From: Candidatus Magnetocorallium paracelense
GTDB taxonomy: Bacteria > Nitrospirota > Thermodesulfovibrionia > Thermodesulfovibrionales > Magnetobacteriaceae
Length of the DNA stretch: 64,000 bases
Direction of reading: 5' to 3'
Assembly (NCBI GenBank): GCA_029001845.1
Contig: JAREWP010000024.1
Span: forward strand, 48,311 to 112,310
In this document: in pieces, positions 42,891 through 53,800 of the stretch
Position numbering within the stretch: the first letter of the stretch is position 1
Layout: each line of letters opens with the position of its first letter
Notes under the pieces: model-generated
The model's database searches: none
Seen by the model: only the letters and a program-made list of their open reading frames with translations
What the model was told of the DNA's origin: nothing
Made by a program: the position numbers and the translations under genes

Positions 42891-44278
42891 GTGCTGACGT
42901 ATATCATCTATCATCCAAGAAACCCTGAGTCATCTCCTTTGTGGAAACTGATAATTGACAGGCTCGACAGCTTTGAACGAAATTATGAAGAGAAGTTTGA
43001 AAAGCATTATGGATTTTTCAGGCCTGTCATCAGTGAAGTAGTCAGAGATTATCTTAAGTGCGGAGACCTTAAGGAGGGCTTTACAAGAGTGAAATGCCGG
43101 GACTGCGGCCATGAATTTATTCTGGCATTTTCTTGCCATGCAAGATGGTTTTGCCCGAGCTGCCATGCCAAGAAAGTGATACAGTTTGGACAACTCCTGA
43201 AAGACACCATCCTGTATCCTATCCCTCACAGACAGTATGTATTCACTATTCCCATAATGCTCAGGGTATACTTCAAACACGACAGACAGCTTCTTACTAA
43301 ACTATGCCGCTGTGCTTATGACAGTCTCCTTGTCTTTCTTCTTAACCTTATCGGACTAAAAGAGGGAGTCCCCGGAGTGGTTATGTGTATTCAGACCTTC
43401 GGCGATTCTCCTGACAGATTTCATCCACATCTACACTGCATTGTTTCTAACGGACTTTTTAACGGCAACGGTACTTTCTATGTTATGCCTGATGTCGATA
43501 CTAAACCTCTTGAAGAGTTATTCAGGGCCGAAGTCTTTAAGATGCTCAGGAGAGAGGAAAAGATCACTGATGAGATTATTAATCTTCTTATGAGTTGGAG
43601 ACACTCCGGATTTTCAGTGCATAACGGTGTCAGAGTAAAAAGAGACGATGAGCAGGGCAGGGAAAACATAGGACAGTATATTATCCGAAATACCTTCTCC
43701 ATTGAGAAGTTGACATATAACACCAAGACAGGCACGGTTATTTATCATTCGAAGATGACACAGGGCAACAACAAGAAGAATTTTGAGGTATATACCGCCG
43801 AAGAGTTCATTGCCGCTATTACACAACATATCCCTGAGAAATCTTTTCAAATGATTAGATACTACGGCCGGTATTCTAACAAATCAAAAGGGATGAGACT
43901 GAAGCAGGGTATCCTCAGACCCGGTGATGAACCCGTTAATGAAGCGGATAACAATGTTGAAATTATTGACTTTCCGACTACCGGCCAAAGCCTGTTCCCT
44001 CTAAAACCTGGAGAGAGTGTATCAAGAAGGTATGGGAGGTTGACCCTCTTTTGTGCATTCGCTGTAATGGCGAGATGAAAATAATTTCCTTTATTGATCA
44101 AGATTTCCTGATGCACAAAATCCTTAATCATCTCGGCCTTTGGTCTGAAAAACCTTCCAGAGCTCCTCCTGATCAATACCTCCGGCTTGACGAGCATCTT
44201 TATGATTACTCCGTTGTCAGGGAGCCTTTTGATGACGGCCGGCCAGGTTATGATGAACCTTGCATCTCAATAATTTAA
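42891..44278 (+). pseudogene. IS91-family transposase, frameshifted near its C-terminus
   Basis: The first frame (42891-44078, GTG start) encodes an IS91/IS801-like transposase. It has a zinc-binding domain (CRDCGHEFILAFSCHARWFCPSCHAKK), the HUH motif in HPHLHCIV, and YIIRNTFSIEKLTY with a candidate catalytic Tyr. In the usual family the text continues TWRECIKKVWEVDPLLC. Here that text occurs in another frame from about 44006, then CIRCNGEMKIISFI and HLGLW to 44278. The shift falls at or before the AAAA run at 44003-44006. Either the gene is inactivated or the base call is wrong. IS91 elements move by rolling-circle transposition. Confidence 0.82.
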
Positions 44279-44300
44279 CCTCTCTGTGATTATTCTTCTC

Positions 44301-44331
44301 TTAAGCTTGCTAAAAGCAAATTCCTATCATT
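44301..44331 (+). repeat. 31-bp perfect direct repeat, right copy
   Basis: Identical to 37621-37651 and in the same orientation. It lies 23 bp past the transposase stop, where the rolling-circle origin end of an IS91 element is expected. The short palindrome TTGCTAAAAGCAA lies within it. Confidence 0.85.
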
Positions 44332-44713
44332 TATTTTTTAACATAAGGTTCAGGTTACAAACCTGAACCGGCGCATATGGGGACACATAGGAATTTTTTT
44401 ATATACAGGTTTGCAGGGAAAAAACCCGTAGGGGCGAACCTATGTGTTCGTCTTCCGGTGGCATGTACGCTCCCTGTGGTTGTGTTCGCTCACGGGGTAA
44501 CCGTTCACCCCGCCGGGCTCCATTCGCCCACGTCAGGGGCAGACACGCAGGTCTGCCCCTACATTGTTCGGACGCCATTTTGAAGTCTGCGGAAGGATGC
44601 TGATTTAACAAGGAATTTCGAAGAAATTCCCTTTCAGTCTCCTCTCCCCTTGAGGGGAGAGGATTTAAGGTGAGGGGTGACGGTGGAGAAGCGTTACCCT
44701 ATCGAGTACCTAA

Positions 44714-44765
44714 CCGCACCCCCTCACCCCGGCCCTCTCCCCCTTCAAAGGGGGAGAGGGAGTAA
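44714..44765. repeat. 52-bp inverted repeat, left copy flanking the NRPS gene
   Basis: CCGCACCCCCTCACCCC followed by a CCCTCTCCCCCTT-CAA-AGGGGGAGAGGG hairpin and AGTAA. The reverse complement occurs at 56865-56916 with one mismatch in 52. It is part of a longer element (from about 44642) whose outer half also resembles the other copy but is more diverged. Confidence 0.85.
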
Positions 44766-44777
44766 AAGAAAAGCCGT

Positions 44778-44801
44778 AGGGGTTCAAGATTTTGAACCCC
44801 T
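44778..44801 (+). promoter_or_regulatory. Perfect leader stem-loop upstream of the NRPS gene
   Basis: AGGGGTTCAA-GATT-TTGAACCCCT forms a perfect 10-bp stem with a 4-nt loop, ending 37 bp before the NRPS ATG. A smaller GCAAC-g-GTTGC dyad follows. No T-run follows, so it is not an obvious terminator. It could be a repeat-derived element or a 5'-leader structure. Confidence 0.6.
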
Positions 44802-44838
44802 GCAACGGTTGCAATGTTGTGGTAAGGAGTTTATATAA

Positions 44839-47800
44839 ATGAACAAAAGAGATCAGTTGGATAAAAGGTTATCGAAGCTCTCATTGGAAAAGAAGAAGTT
44901 GTTGGAAGAGAGGCTTAAGGGGAAAAGTATCTCAGGGAAATCCTCCGACACAATCAGGCCCCGTTCCGAAAAGGGCGCCCCCCTTTTATCCTTTGCACAG
45001 CAGCGCCTCTGGTTTTTGGATCGATTCGAAGAAGCCTCTCAAGGCTACAATGTGACAGAGGCGTACCGCATTCAGGGGGCCTTGGATACTGAAATATTGA
45101 AGCGGTGTTTCCATGAGATCCTTCGGCGACATGAGGTGCTCAGGACAACTTTTACTACAGACGATAAGGGAAATCCCTTTCAGACGATTCACCCTGAGAT
45201 AAAGCCTTTTTTTAGTATACAGAACATCGACTATACACATCAGGATGGAGTGGAAGAGGAGATACAAAGAATCATCGATAGGGAGGCGGGAGAACGATTC
45301 GATTTGACGATCGGTCCCGTGCTCAGGGTTACTTTGCTGACAATCAGCCATGAAGAGCATGTACTGATTGTCGTTATGCACCATATAGTGTCCGACGAGT
45401 GGTCTATACAAATATTACACAACGAGCTGTCCGCACTCTATGAAGCCTACTCCAAGGGGCAGACGTCTCCATTACCGGATCTCCCGATTCAATATGCAGA
45501 TTACGCTCTGTGGCAGCGCGACCGGTTGACCGGCGAGATTATGGAGAAGCAGTCTGCATACTGGAAAAAGCAACTGGCGAATCTGCCTACACTCGATATG
45601 GCAACGGATCGACCGAGACCGTCGAAAGTCACTTATAATGGCGCAGTCGAATCCCTGGAAATACCCAAACAACCGACAGAGGCCTTAAAGAGAGTCGGGA
45701 ATGAGACAGGGGCTACACTCTTTATGACTTTGCTTGCAGGATTCGGAATACTCCTCTCCCGTTATACCGGTCAGGACGACATTGTCACAGGCTCTCCCAT
45801 AGCCAATCGCACCAGAAGGGAGATAGCGCCTCTCATAGGATTTTTTGTAAATACATTGGTATTACGAATGGACCTTACAGGGAACCCGACGGTCCGAGAA
45901 TTGCTGAATCGTGTAAAAAGGACAGCCCTCGATGCATACGCCAATCAGGATACGCCATTCGAGAGATTGGTGGAAGATCTTCAGCCTGTGCGAGATATGA
46001 GCAGGAATCCCCTGGTTCAGGTGAGTTTTGTTCTTCAGGACACCCGAACTGCGGGGCAAAAACTCAGCGGTCTTCATCTTGAGCCATTGCCTTTGGGCAA
46101 TGTAACGGTACGATTCGATATGGAGTTTCATCTCAGAGAAGAAAAGGGTTGTATCAGGGGAATGATCGTCTATAACAGAGACCTCTTTACCGGCAATACC
46201 ATCCATCGCATGGCGGGCCATTTCAGAAATCTGATAGAGGACATGGTTGAAAATCCCGATAAACATCTCTCGGAATTAAAAATGCTGAGCGAGTCGGAGA
46301 GGCACAGACTGGTAGTCGAGATGAATGACACAGCAACGGCCTATCCCGATGTCACGATCCATGAACTCTTTGAATCGGTGGTGAACAACAGCCCCGATAA
46401 AGTGGCGCTAACCTGTAAAGGAGAGACCCTGACCTACAATGACCTGAACGAAAGGGCGAACCAACTGGTCCGCTGTCTCCGGGCCAATGGACTGAAACCG
46501 GGAACGCCGGCGGGTCTCTTTATGGACCGGTCCATTCAAATGGTAATCGCCATATTGGCTATTCTGAAGGCAGGCGGCGCCTATGTCCCCCTATCCCCGA
46601 CCTACCCGAAAAAACGCCTCTCCTTCATGATAGAGGATTCAGGGATAAACCTGATCGTAACCCATAAAGACCTCCATCTCAAACTCGACTTCATTTCGGA
46701 ATCTCTTATCCTACGAAACCTGGACAGCGAACAGCCTCAGATCATTCAATCCCCATTCAGACAAAATGAATCGCTCTCCACTCACACCTCTCCCCTGTCC
46801 GCTGCCTATATCATGTACACTTCAGGGTCCACAGGTCAGCCAAAGGGCGTCACTGTAACGCATCGGGGGGTTGTCCGTCTGGTAAGGGAGACCAATTATG
46901 CGGACTTCGGACCGGAAGAGACGCTCCTTATGTTCGCCTCTGTATCGTTCGATGCATCCACTTTTGAACTTTGGGGGGCCCTTTTAAACCATAGCAGATT
47001 GGTCATCTTTCCTGAGGACATTCCTTCTGTCGAGGAGTTGGGAGAATTTATAAGAAAAGAGGGCGTCACGACTCTGCTACTCACAACGGGTCTCTTCCGC
47101 CAGATGGTTAAAGAACAAGAACATAACCTCAGGCATGTCAGACAATTACTGGCGGGCGGAGATGTCCTTTCTTCCGATCATGCAAGGGAGATACTAAAAA
47201 AATCGAACCATCTGAAAGTAATAAATGCATACGGTCCCACCGAGAATACCACCCTCACTACCTGCTATCCCATGGAATCTCCTGAAGAGGCGGGGAAGAG
47301 CGTATCCATAGGAAAGCCTGTAGCCAATACAACGGTTTATATATTAGACAACACACTTAACATCGTTCCGCCAGGCGTACCGGGGGAACTCTATACAGGA
47401 GGGGACGGACTGGCCCGGGGGTATCATAACCGCCCCGATCTGACAGCCGAGCGATTTATTCCCGATCCCTTTGGCACACCGGGGTCCCGACTTTACAGAA
47501 CAGGAGATATGGCCAGATACCTGCCTGACGGAAACATTGAGTTTATGGGGCGTAAGGATCATCAGGTAAAGATCAGAGGATTTCGTATTGAGCCCGGAGA
47601 GATCGAGGTGCTATTGGCTGAAAAACCGGTTGTAAAAGATGTCATAGTCATTGTAAAAGAATCTCAGGCAGGGGATAAACGTTTGGTGGCCTATGTGACT
47701 GTGAAAAGCGAAGAGCTGAGAGAGAGGCCTGAAGAGACGATAAATGAGTTGCGAGATTATTTGAGTGAACGAGTACCGGGATATATGATGCCCTATGATT

Positions 47801-50800
47801 TTGTGATCGTTGATCATATTCCCCTTACGCCGACAGGGAAGATAGACCGTAACGCACTCCCGGACCCGGAGGGCGCAAAGAGCGGACAAGAAGAAGCCTA
47901 CGTGGCGCCTTCTACGCCTGTAGAACGATCGTTAACCTCTATCTGGTCCGAGATTCTTGAGATCGACGGGATCGGTATATACGACAACTTTTTTACTTTA
48001 GGCGGCCATTCTCTCCAGGCCACTCAGGTTATGTCCCGGATAAGTTCTGCATTCAATCTGAACCTGCCCCTTAGAAGCCTTTTTGAGGCGCCCACAATAG
48101 CGGGTCTTGGCGGAATGATATCGAAGCAGGCGGCCAATAGAGAAAAGACGGAAAAGATATACATTCCGGACAGGTCCGCGCCTTTGCCTCTTTCCTTTGC
48201 TCAGGAGAGACTCTGGTTCCTCTATCACCTTTTCCCTGAGAACGCCTTTTACAACATGCCCTGGGCCATGGAGATTATCGGTTCTTTGGACCGGATCGCC
48301 CTGGAGAGGAGCATCCGGGAAGTGGTTCGCCGCCACGAGATCCTCCGAACGTCCTTTTTTTCAAGAGAGGGCGGGCCGGTTCAGACAGCGGACCCGACCC
48401 TTACCGTTGAAATGCCTGTCATCGATCTTTGTGATCTGCCGGAAGAGTCGAGGTGGGAAGAGGCAAAGAGACTCATATCGGAAGAGTCGGAAAAGCTCTT
48501 TGATTTGGAAAGAGCGCCCCTGGTGAGAGCGACTCTTTTAAGACTTTCCGAAGACAAACATATACTCCTTCTGACCCTGCATCACATCGTTTCCGACGGA
48601 TGGTCCATGGGTGTGATGAACAGAGAGATATCGATCCTTTACAGGGCCTTTTCCAGAGGCGAAGAATCTCCCCTGGCCGAACTTTCCATCCAGTACGCCG
48701 ACTTCGCCCTGTGGCAGAGGAATCGGCTCGGCGGTAAAGTATTGGAAAGTCAGCTCGATTACTGGAAGAATCAGCTTAAGGCGCTTCCCCTACTCGAACT
48801 CCCTGCCGACAGAGCGAGACCTGCAATCGCCACATATCGCGGGGCAGCAGAGCCCCTGAGTATTTCGGAGAGAGTGACGGAGAGATTGAAAGAGTTGAGT
48901 TTTGATGCGGGCGGGAGTCTGTTTATGACCCTTTTGTCGGGCTTTATGGTGCTCATGTCCCGGTATACAGGGCGGGAGGATATTGTAGTGGGCTCTCCCA
49001 TAGCGAATCGCACCAGAAAGGAGATTGAGCCTCTGATCGGCTTTTTTGTAAACACCCTGGTAATGAGGGGAGACCTTAGGGGCGCTCCGACCTTTCGGGA
49101 GGTGCTCGGTCGGATCAAAGATATTACCCTGGAGGCCTACTCGAACCAGGATATCCCCTTTGAGCATATAGTGGAGGAACTCCGACCGGAACGGGACACG
49201 AGTCGAAACCCTCTTGTGCAGGTCATGTTCGCTCTGCAGAATGCGCCCATGGAGTCGATCTCTCTGGAAGGGCTTACGCTGACCCCGGCAGGCGGTGCGG
49301 AAATCATGGTGCGCTTTGATATGGAGTGTCATTTTTTTGAAGTGGACAATGCTCTTCAGGGCATGATTGTGTATAACACCGATCTCTTTGACAGAGAGAG
49401 AATAAGGCGAATGGCGGAGCACTACAAAAACCTGTTGGAAAATATTTGTGAAAATCCGGGAATCGACCTGTGGAACTACTCTGTGATGAGTGAAGCCGAA
49501 AAGGAGAGGATCGTCCTGGAGTGGAATCCTGGGGAGTCCTCCTATCCGGCCAGGTGCATGCATGAGATATTCGAGAGTTGCGCGGAAAAGAGGCCTGAGG
49601 GGACGGCCCTCATATATGGCGATCAAACCATGACCTACGGGGAACTCAATGAAATGGCGAACCGACTGGCTCATCACCTGATCGGCCTGGGGGTGAAATC
49701 CGAAACCGTGGTCGGCGTATCGATGGAGCGTTCTCCGGAACTGATTGTCGCTCTGTTGGGGATCCTGAAGGCCGGGGGTGTTTACTTCCCCATAGACCCC
49801 TCCCATCCGCGGAGGCGTCGAAAAGAGATGATTCGCGACGCAGTTCCCGCCGTGATTATTAAGGAGAGAGGCGACGACGCCTTTGAGTCCGATTGGGAAG
49901 ACGATGAATTCGCCCCCCCTTTCATTTACACTGACAGTTACACAGGCGGCGAATCGATCTCCCCGGAAAGCCGGGAGAATCCTCATTCCCCTGTCTGTCC
50001 GGACAACACAGCCTATATCAACTACACCTCGGGCTCAACGGGACCCCCCAAGGGGATTGAAATCCCACACAGAGGGGTGCTGCGTCTCCTGTTTAACACG
50101 GACTATATCGAGCTTACTCAAAAGGAGAGGATCATCCACGCCTCCAACATATCCTTTGACGCCGCCACCTTCGAAATATGGGGCGCCCTTTTGCACGGCG
50201 GCGCTCTGGTTATATTGTCAAAGGAAGAGGCCCTGGATCCCCGCACTTACAGAGATATTTTAGAGAGTAAAGGCGTAACCTCTCTCTTTCTGACAACGGC
50301 CCTGTTCAACCGTATGTCCGACGAGATTCCCGACATATTCAGGGGAATCAGGAACGTCCTCTTTGGGGGCGAAGCGGTGGATGTAAGTCGTGTGAAATCG
50401 GTAATGGAAAAGGGTCCGCCCGAAAGACTTCTTCACATGTACGGTCCAACAGAGGGCACCACCTTCGCCACCCGGTATGAGGTCTCCGGAGCGGGAGACA
50501 CCATTCCCATCGGTCGCCCCATAAGCAATACAACCGCCTATGTTCTGGACAAAAGATTAAACCCCGTACCTGTGGGAATCGCGGGAGAGCTCTGTATCGG
50601 CGGAGACGGAACGGCCCGGGGATATCTGAACAAACCCGACTTAACGGCGGAGAAATTCATCCCGAACCCCTTTGATAAAAAACCGGGTTCCCGACTTTAT
50701 CGCACCGGAGACCTTGTGCGATATCTTTCTGACAGTAATATAGAGTTCCTCGGTCGAACAGACAGACAGGTAAAAATCAGGGGATATCGAATCGAACCGG

Positions 50801-53800
50801 GGGAGACAGAGGCTCGAATTCTCCTTTCGCCGGCAGTAAAGGATACGACCGTGACGGTTCGGGAAGACAGGCCCGGAGACAAAAGACTGACTGCCTACAT
50901 CACTCTCGATCCGCAATACAAAATATCCGAGCAGGAGGGGGCGCTGCTCTCGTCGGATCAGGTATCAGACTGGGAGGAGATATTCAACGACCATGTCTAT
51001 ACAGGAGAGAGAGAGATCGAAGACCCCCTGTTCAATATAACGGGCTGGAACAGCAGTTACGACGGAAGCCCCATTGCCGTGGAGGAGATGCGTGAATGGG
51101 CCAATGATATTATCTCTCAGGTGCTGGAGTTGAAACCGCAACGGGTTCTCGAAGCGGGCTGCGGAACGGGAATGCTCCTTTTGAAGATCGCTCCCCATTG
51201 CGAGTCCTATGAGGGGTGGGATATATCGGAGGTCTCTTTAGATTATATAAGGAGACAGATAAGCGATCATGGAGAGACCTTCTCCCATGTAGAACTTGCA
51301 AAACGAATGGCCCATGAGCTGGATCAGGTGAAAGAAAACTCACTGGACGCAGTGATACTGAGTTCGGTAGTTCAGTATTTTCCCGATATGGATTATCTGG
51401 TAAAGGTAATCCAAGGGAGTGTTCGGGCCGTAAAGCCGGGAGGATTCATAATCCTTGCGGACCTTCGTAATTACCGATTGATGAGGGCCTTTCATACCTC
51501 GGTAGAGATATACAGGGCCGGTCCCGGAGAGAGTGTAAAGGAGTTGAAGAACCGTATAGGGGGAAGGATCGTCGGTGAAAGGGAACTCTTTGTCGATCCC
51601 TCCCTCTTTACCGCCCTGAAGGAGAGAATGGAAGAAATCTCTCATGTCCGGATACGCCTTCAGAGGGGCGGTGCATGGAACGAGATGACGAAGTTTCGTT
51701 ATACCGCAATACTTCATATCAGTCAAACAGGGGAAACAGGAAATGTTTCCCATACGATCGACGGAGAGGGTCTGTCTGTCGGAGAGATCAGGGAAATCGT
51801 GAAGGGAAATCGTGATGCCTGTATTTGTATAAAAAACCTGGTTAACGGCAGAGTGATGGAAGATGTGGCCTCGGAGAGGATCGTATACGGTCAGGACGGG
51901 CCCGATCATGTAACGGAACTGAGGAAGAGAGTGAATACGAATAAAGCCGGAATCGATCCGGAGGAGGTTTACAGGATCTGTGAGGCCGACTCATATATTG
52001 CAGACATCTCGTGGTCCGACAGAGGGCCCGAATATATGGATGTAGTGCTGGTAAAGAGAGATTCAACTGAGGAATACGTCTGCATTCCTTCTGCAGCAGC
52101 TATGAAATCAGCAGATATCAAACCTCCGGACAGATTCGGCAACCATCCGGTCCTGTCCAAATGGATCCCGCGATTAACAGAGGATTTGAAAAGATCTTTA
52201 AAAGAGGTCTTACCGGACTTTATGGTTCCGGTTTCCTATGTAGTAGTGGACGAGATGCCCCTTACGCCCACAGGGAAAATCGATCGCAACTCCCTTCCCA
52301 TACCGGAGATACTCGGGACGAAAGAGGCTTATGTATCACCCCGTACGTCTGTGGAAGAGACCTTGGCCGATATCTGGTTCAAGACTCTGGGGGTTGAAGA
52401 GATCGGCATACATGACAATTTTTTCAGTCTTGGGGGCCACTCCCTCCTGGCCACCAGGATCATATCGGAGATTAGAGAGGAATTCTCTATCGAGATACCT
52501 GTAAGATATATCTTCGAATTTCCAACCATTGAAGTCCTGGCAAGGGAGATAGAAGCGATAACAGGTAAAACCGGGCTCGCCCAAATCCCGCCTGTCGCGT
52601 CTGCCAATAGAGAAATCGGAGACATCCCCCTCTCATTCGCCCAGGAAAGGCTCTGGTTTCTCGATCGGTTCGACGGCCCGAACTCTAACTACAATGTGCC
52701 AATGGCGCTTCGACTGACAGGCAATCTCCATATTACCGCCCTTGAACAAACCACGAACGAGATCGTAAGACGACATGAAGTACTGAGGACAACTTTTGCT
52801 CAAAAGGCAGGTGACCCGATCCAGATCATATGGGACTCCCTGAGAATCCCCCTGCCTGTTATTGACCTGACCGGCCTGTCCGAGGAAGAGAGAGGAGATG
52901 AAGTAAAACGATGGACCCGGAAAGAGGCCCTCACCCCCTTTGACTTATCAAAGGGCCCCTTACTCAGAACAACCCTTCTTCACCTGAGCAATGAAGAGCA
53001 TATTCTCCTTATGACCATGCACCATATCGTCTCGGACGGTTGGTCCATGGGAATACTAAACCGGGAGATATTCGATCTTTACAAGGCATTCTCCATGGGA
53101 GTCGGCTCCCCGCTGCCAAAGCTCCCTCTGCAATACGCCGATTTCGCTATTTGGCAGCGAAACCGGCTGAGCGGAAAAGAACTGGACAGACAACTCAACT
53201 ACTGGAAAAACAAACTGACAGGGATATCACCTGTAATAGAACTCCCCACAGACAGACCTCGCCCTCCAATCCAGACCTATAGAGGCGGCATAGAGTGGTT
53301 TTTCCTGGAGAGCACGATATTGAATCGTCTGAACAAACTTTCCGGGCAGGCGGGAACCAGTCTGTTTATGACCCTTATGGCGGCGTTCTCTGTCCTGCTG
53401 TATCGTTATTCCGATCAGGAAGACATATGTCTCGGATCTCCCATTGCAAATCGAAACGTTAAAGAGATAGAACCGCTGATCGGTTTTTTCGTAAATACGC
53501 TTGTATTCAGAAATAATCTCTCAGGAAATCCGAGTTTTACAGAGATTCTTGGCAGAGTAAAACAGACCTGTCTGGACGCATACGCCCATCAGGATCTCCC
53601 TTTTGAAAAACTGGTCGAAGCTTTGCAACCGGAAAGGAGCCAATCCCACAACCCCCTTTTTCAGGTCATGTTCGCCCTGCATAACGCACCTCTTGGAGAA
53701 TTCAAACTTCCCGGGCTGAAGATCCGCCCGGTGGAGATGGAAAAGGTAACAGAGATATTCGACCTGACCCTTTCGTTTATCGAGCAGGACACAGAAAGGG

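Larger units (their letters stand above)
44279..44838. other. 560-bp intergenic region packed with palindromes, no gene
   Basis: Between the transposase and the NRPS gene: the 31-bp repeat (44301-44331); a 10-bp perfect stem GGTTCAGGTT-aca-AACCTGAACC (44347-44369); a GTAGGGGC...GCCCCTAC element (44428-44562) with an inner perfect stem AGGGGCAGAC/GTCTGCCCCT (44535-44560); the CTCTCCCC/GGGGAGAG element from about 44642; the 52-bp repeat (44714-44765); and the hairpin at 44778-44801. No reading frame is supported. Confidence 0.7.

Noticed and set aside
44401..44800. Possible CRISPR array from the repeated GGGG/CCCC palindromes
   Set aside because: Units are of several kinds, not regularly spaced, and mostly inverted rather than direct. 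No cas gene is present anywhere in the window.
48790..49986. A 398-codon open frame antisense to the NRPS gene
   Set aside because: It lies wholly opposite module 2, with no ribosome binding site and a low-complexity basic composition. It is a shadow of the GC-richer coding strand.
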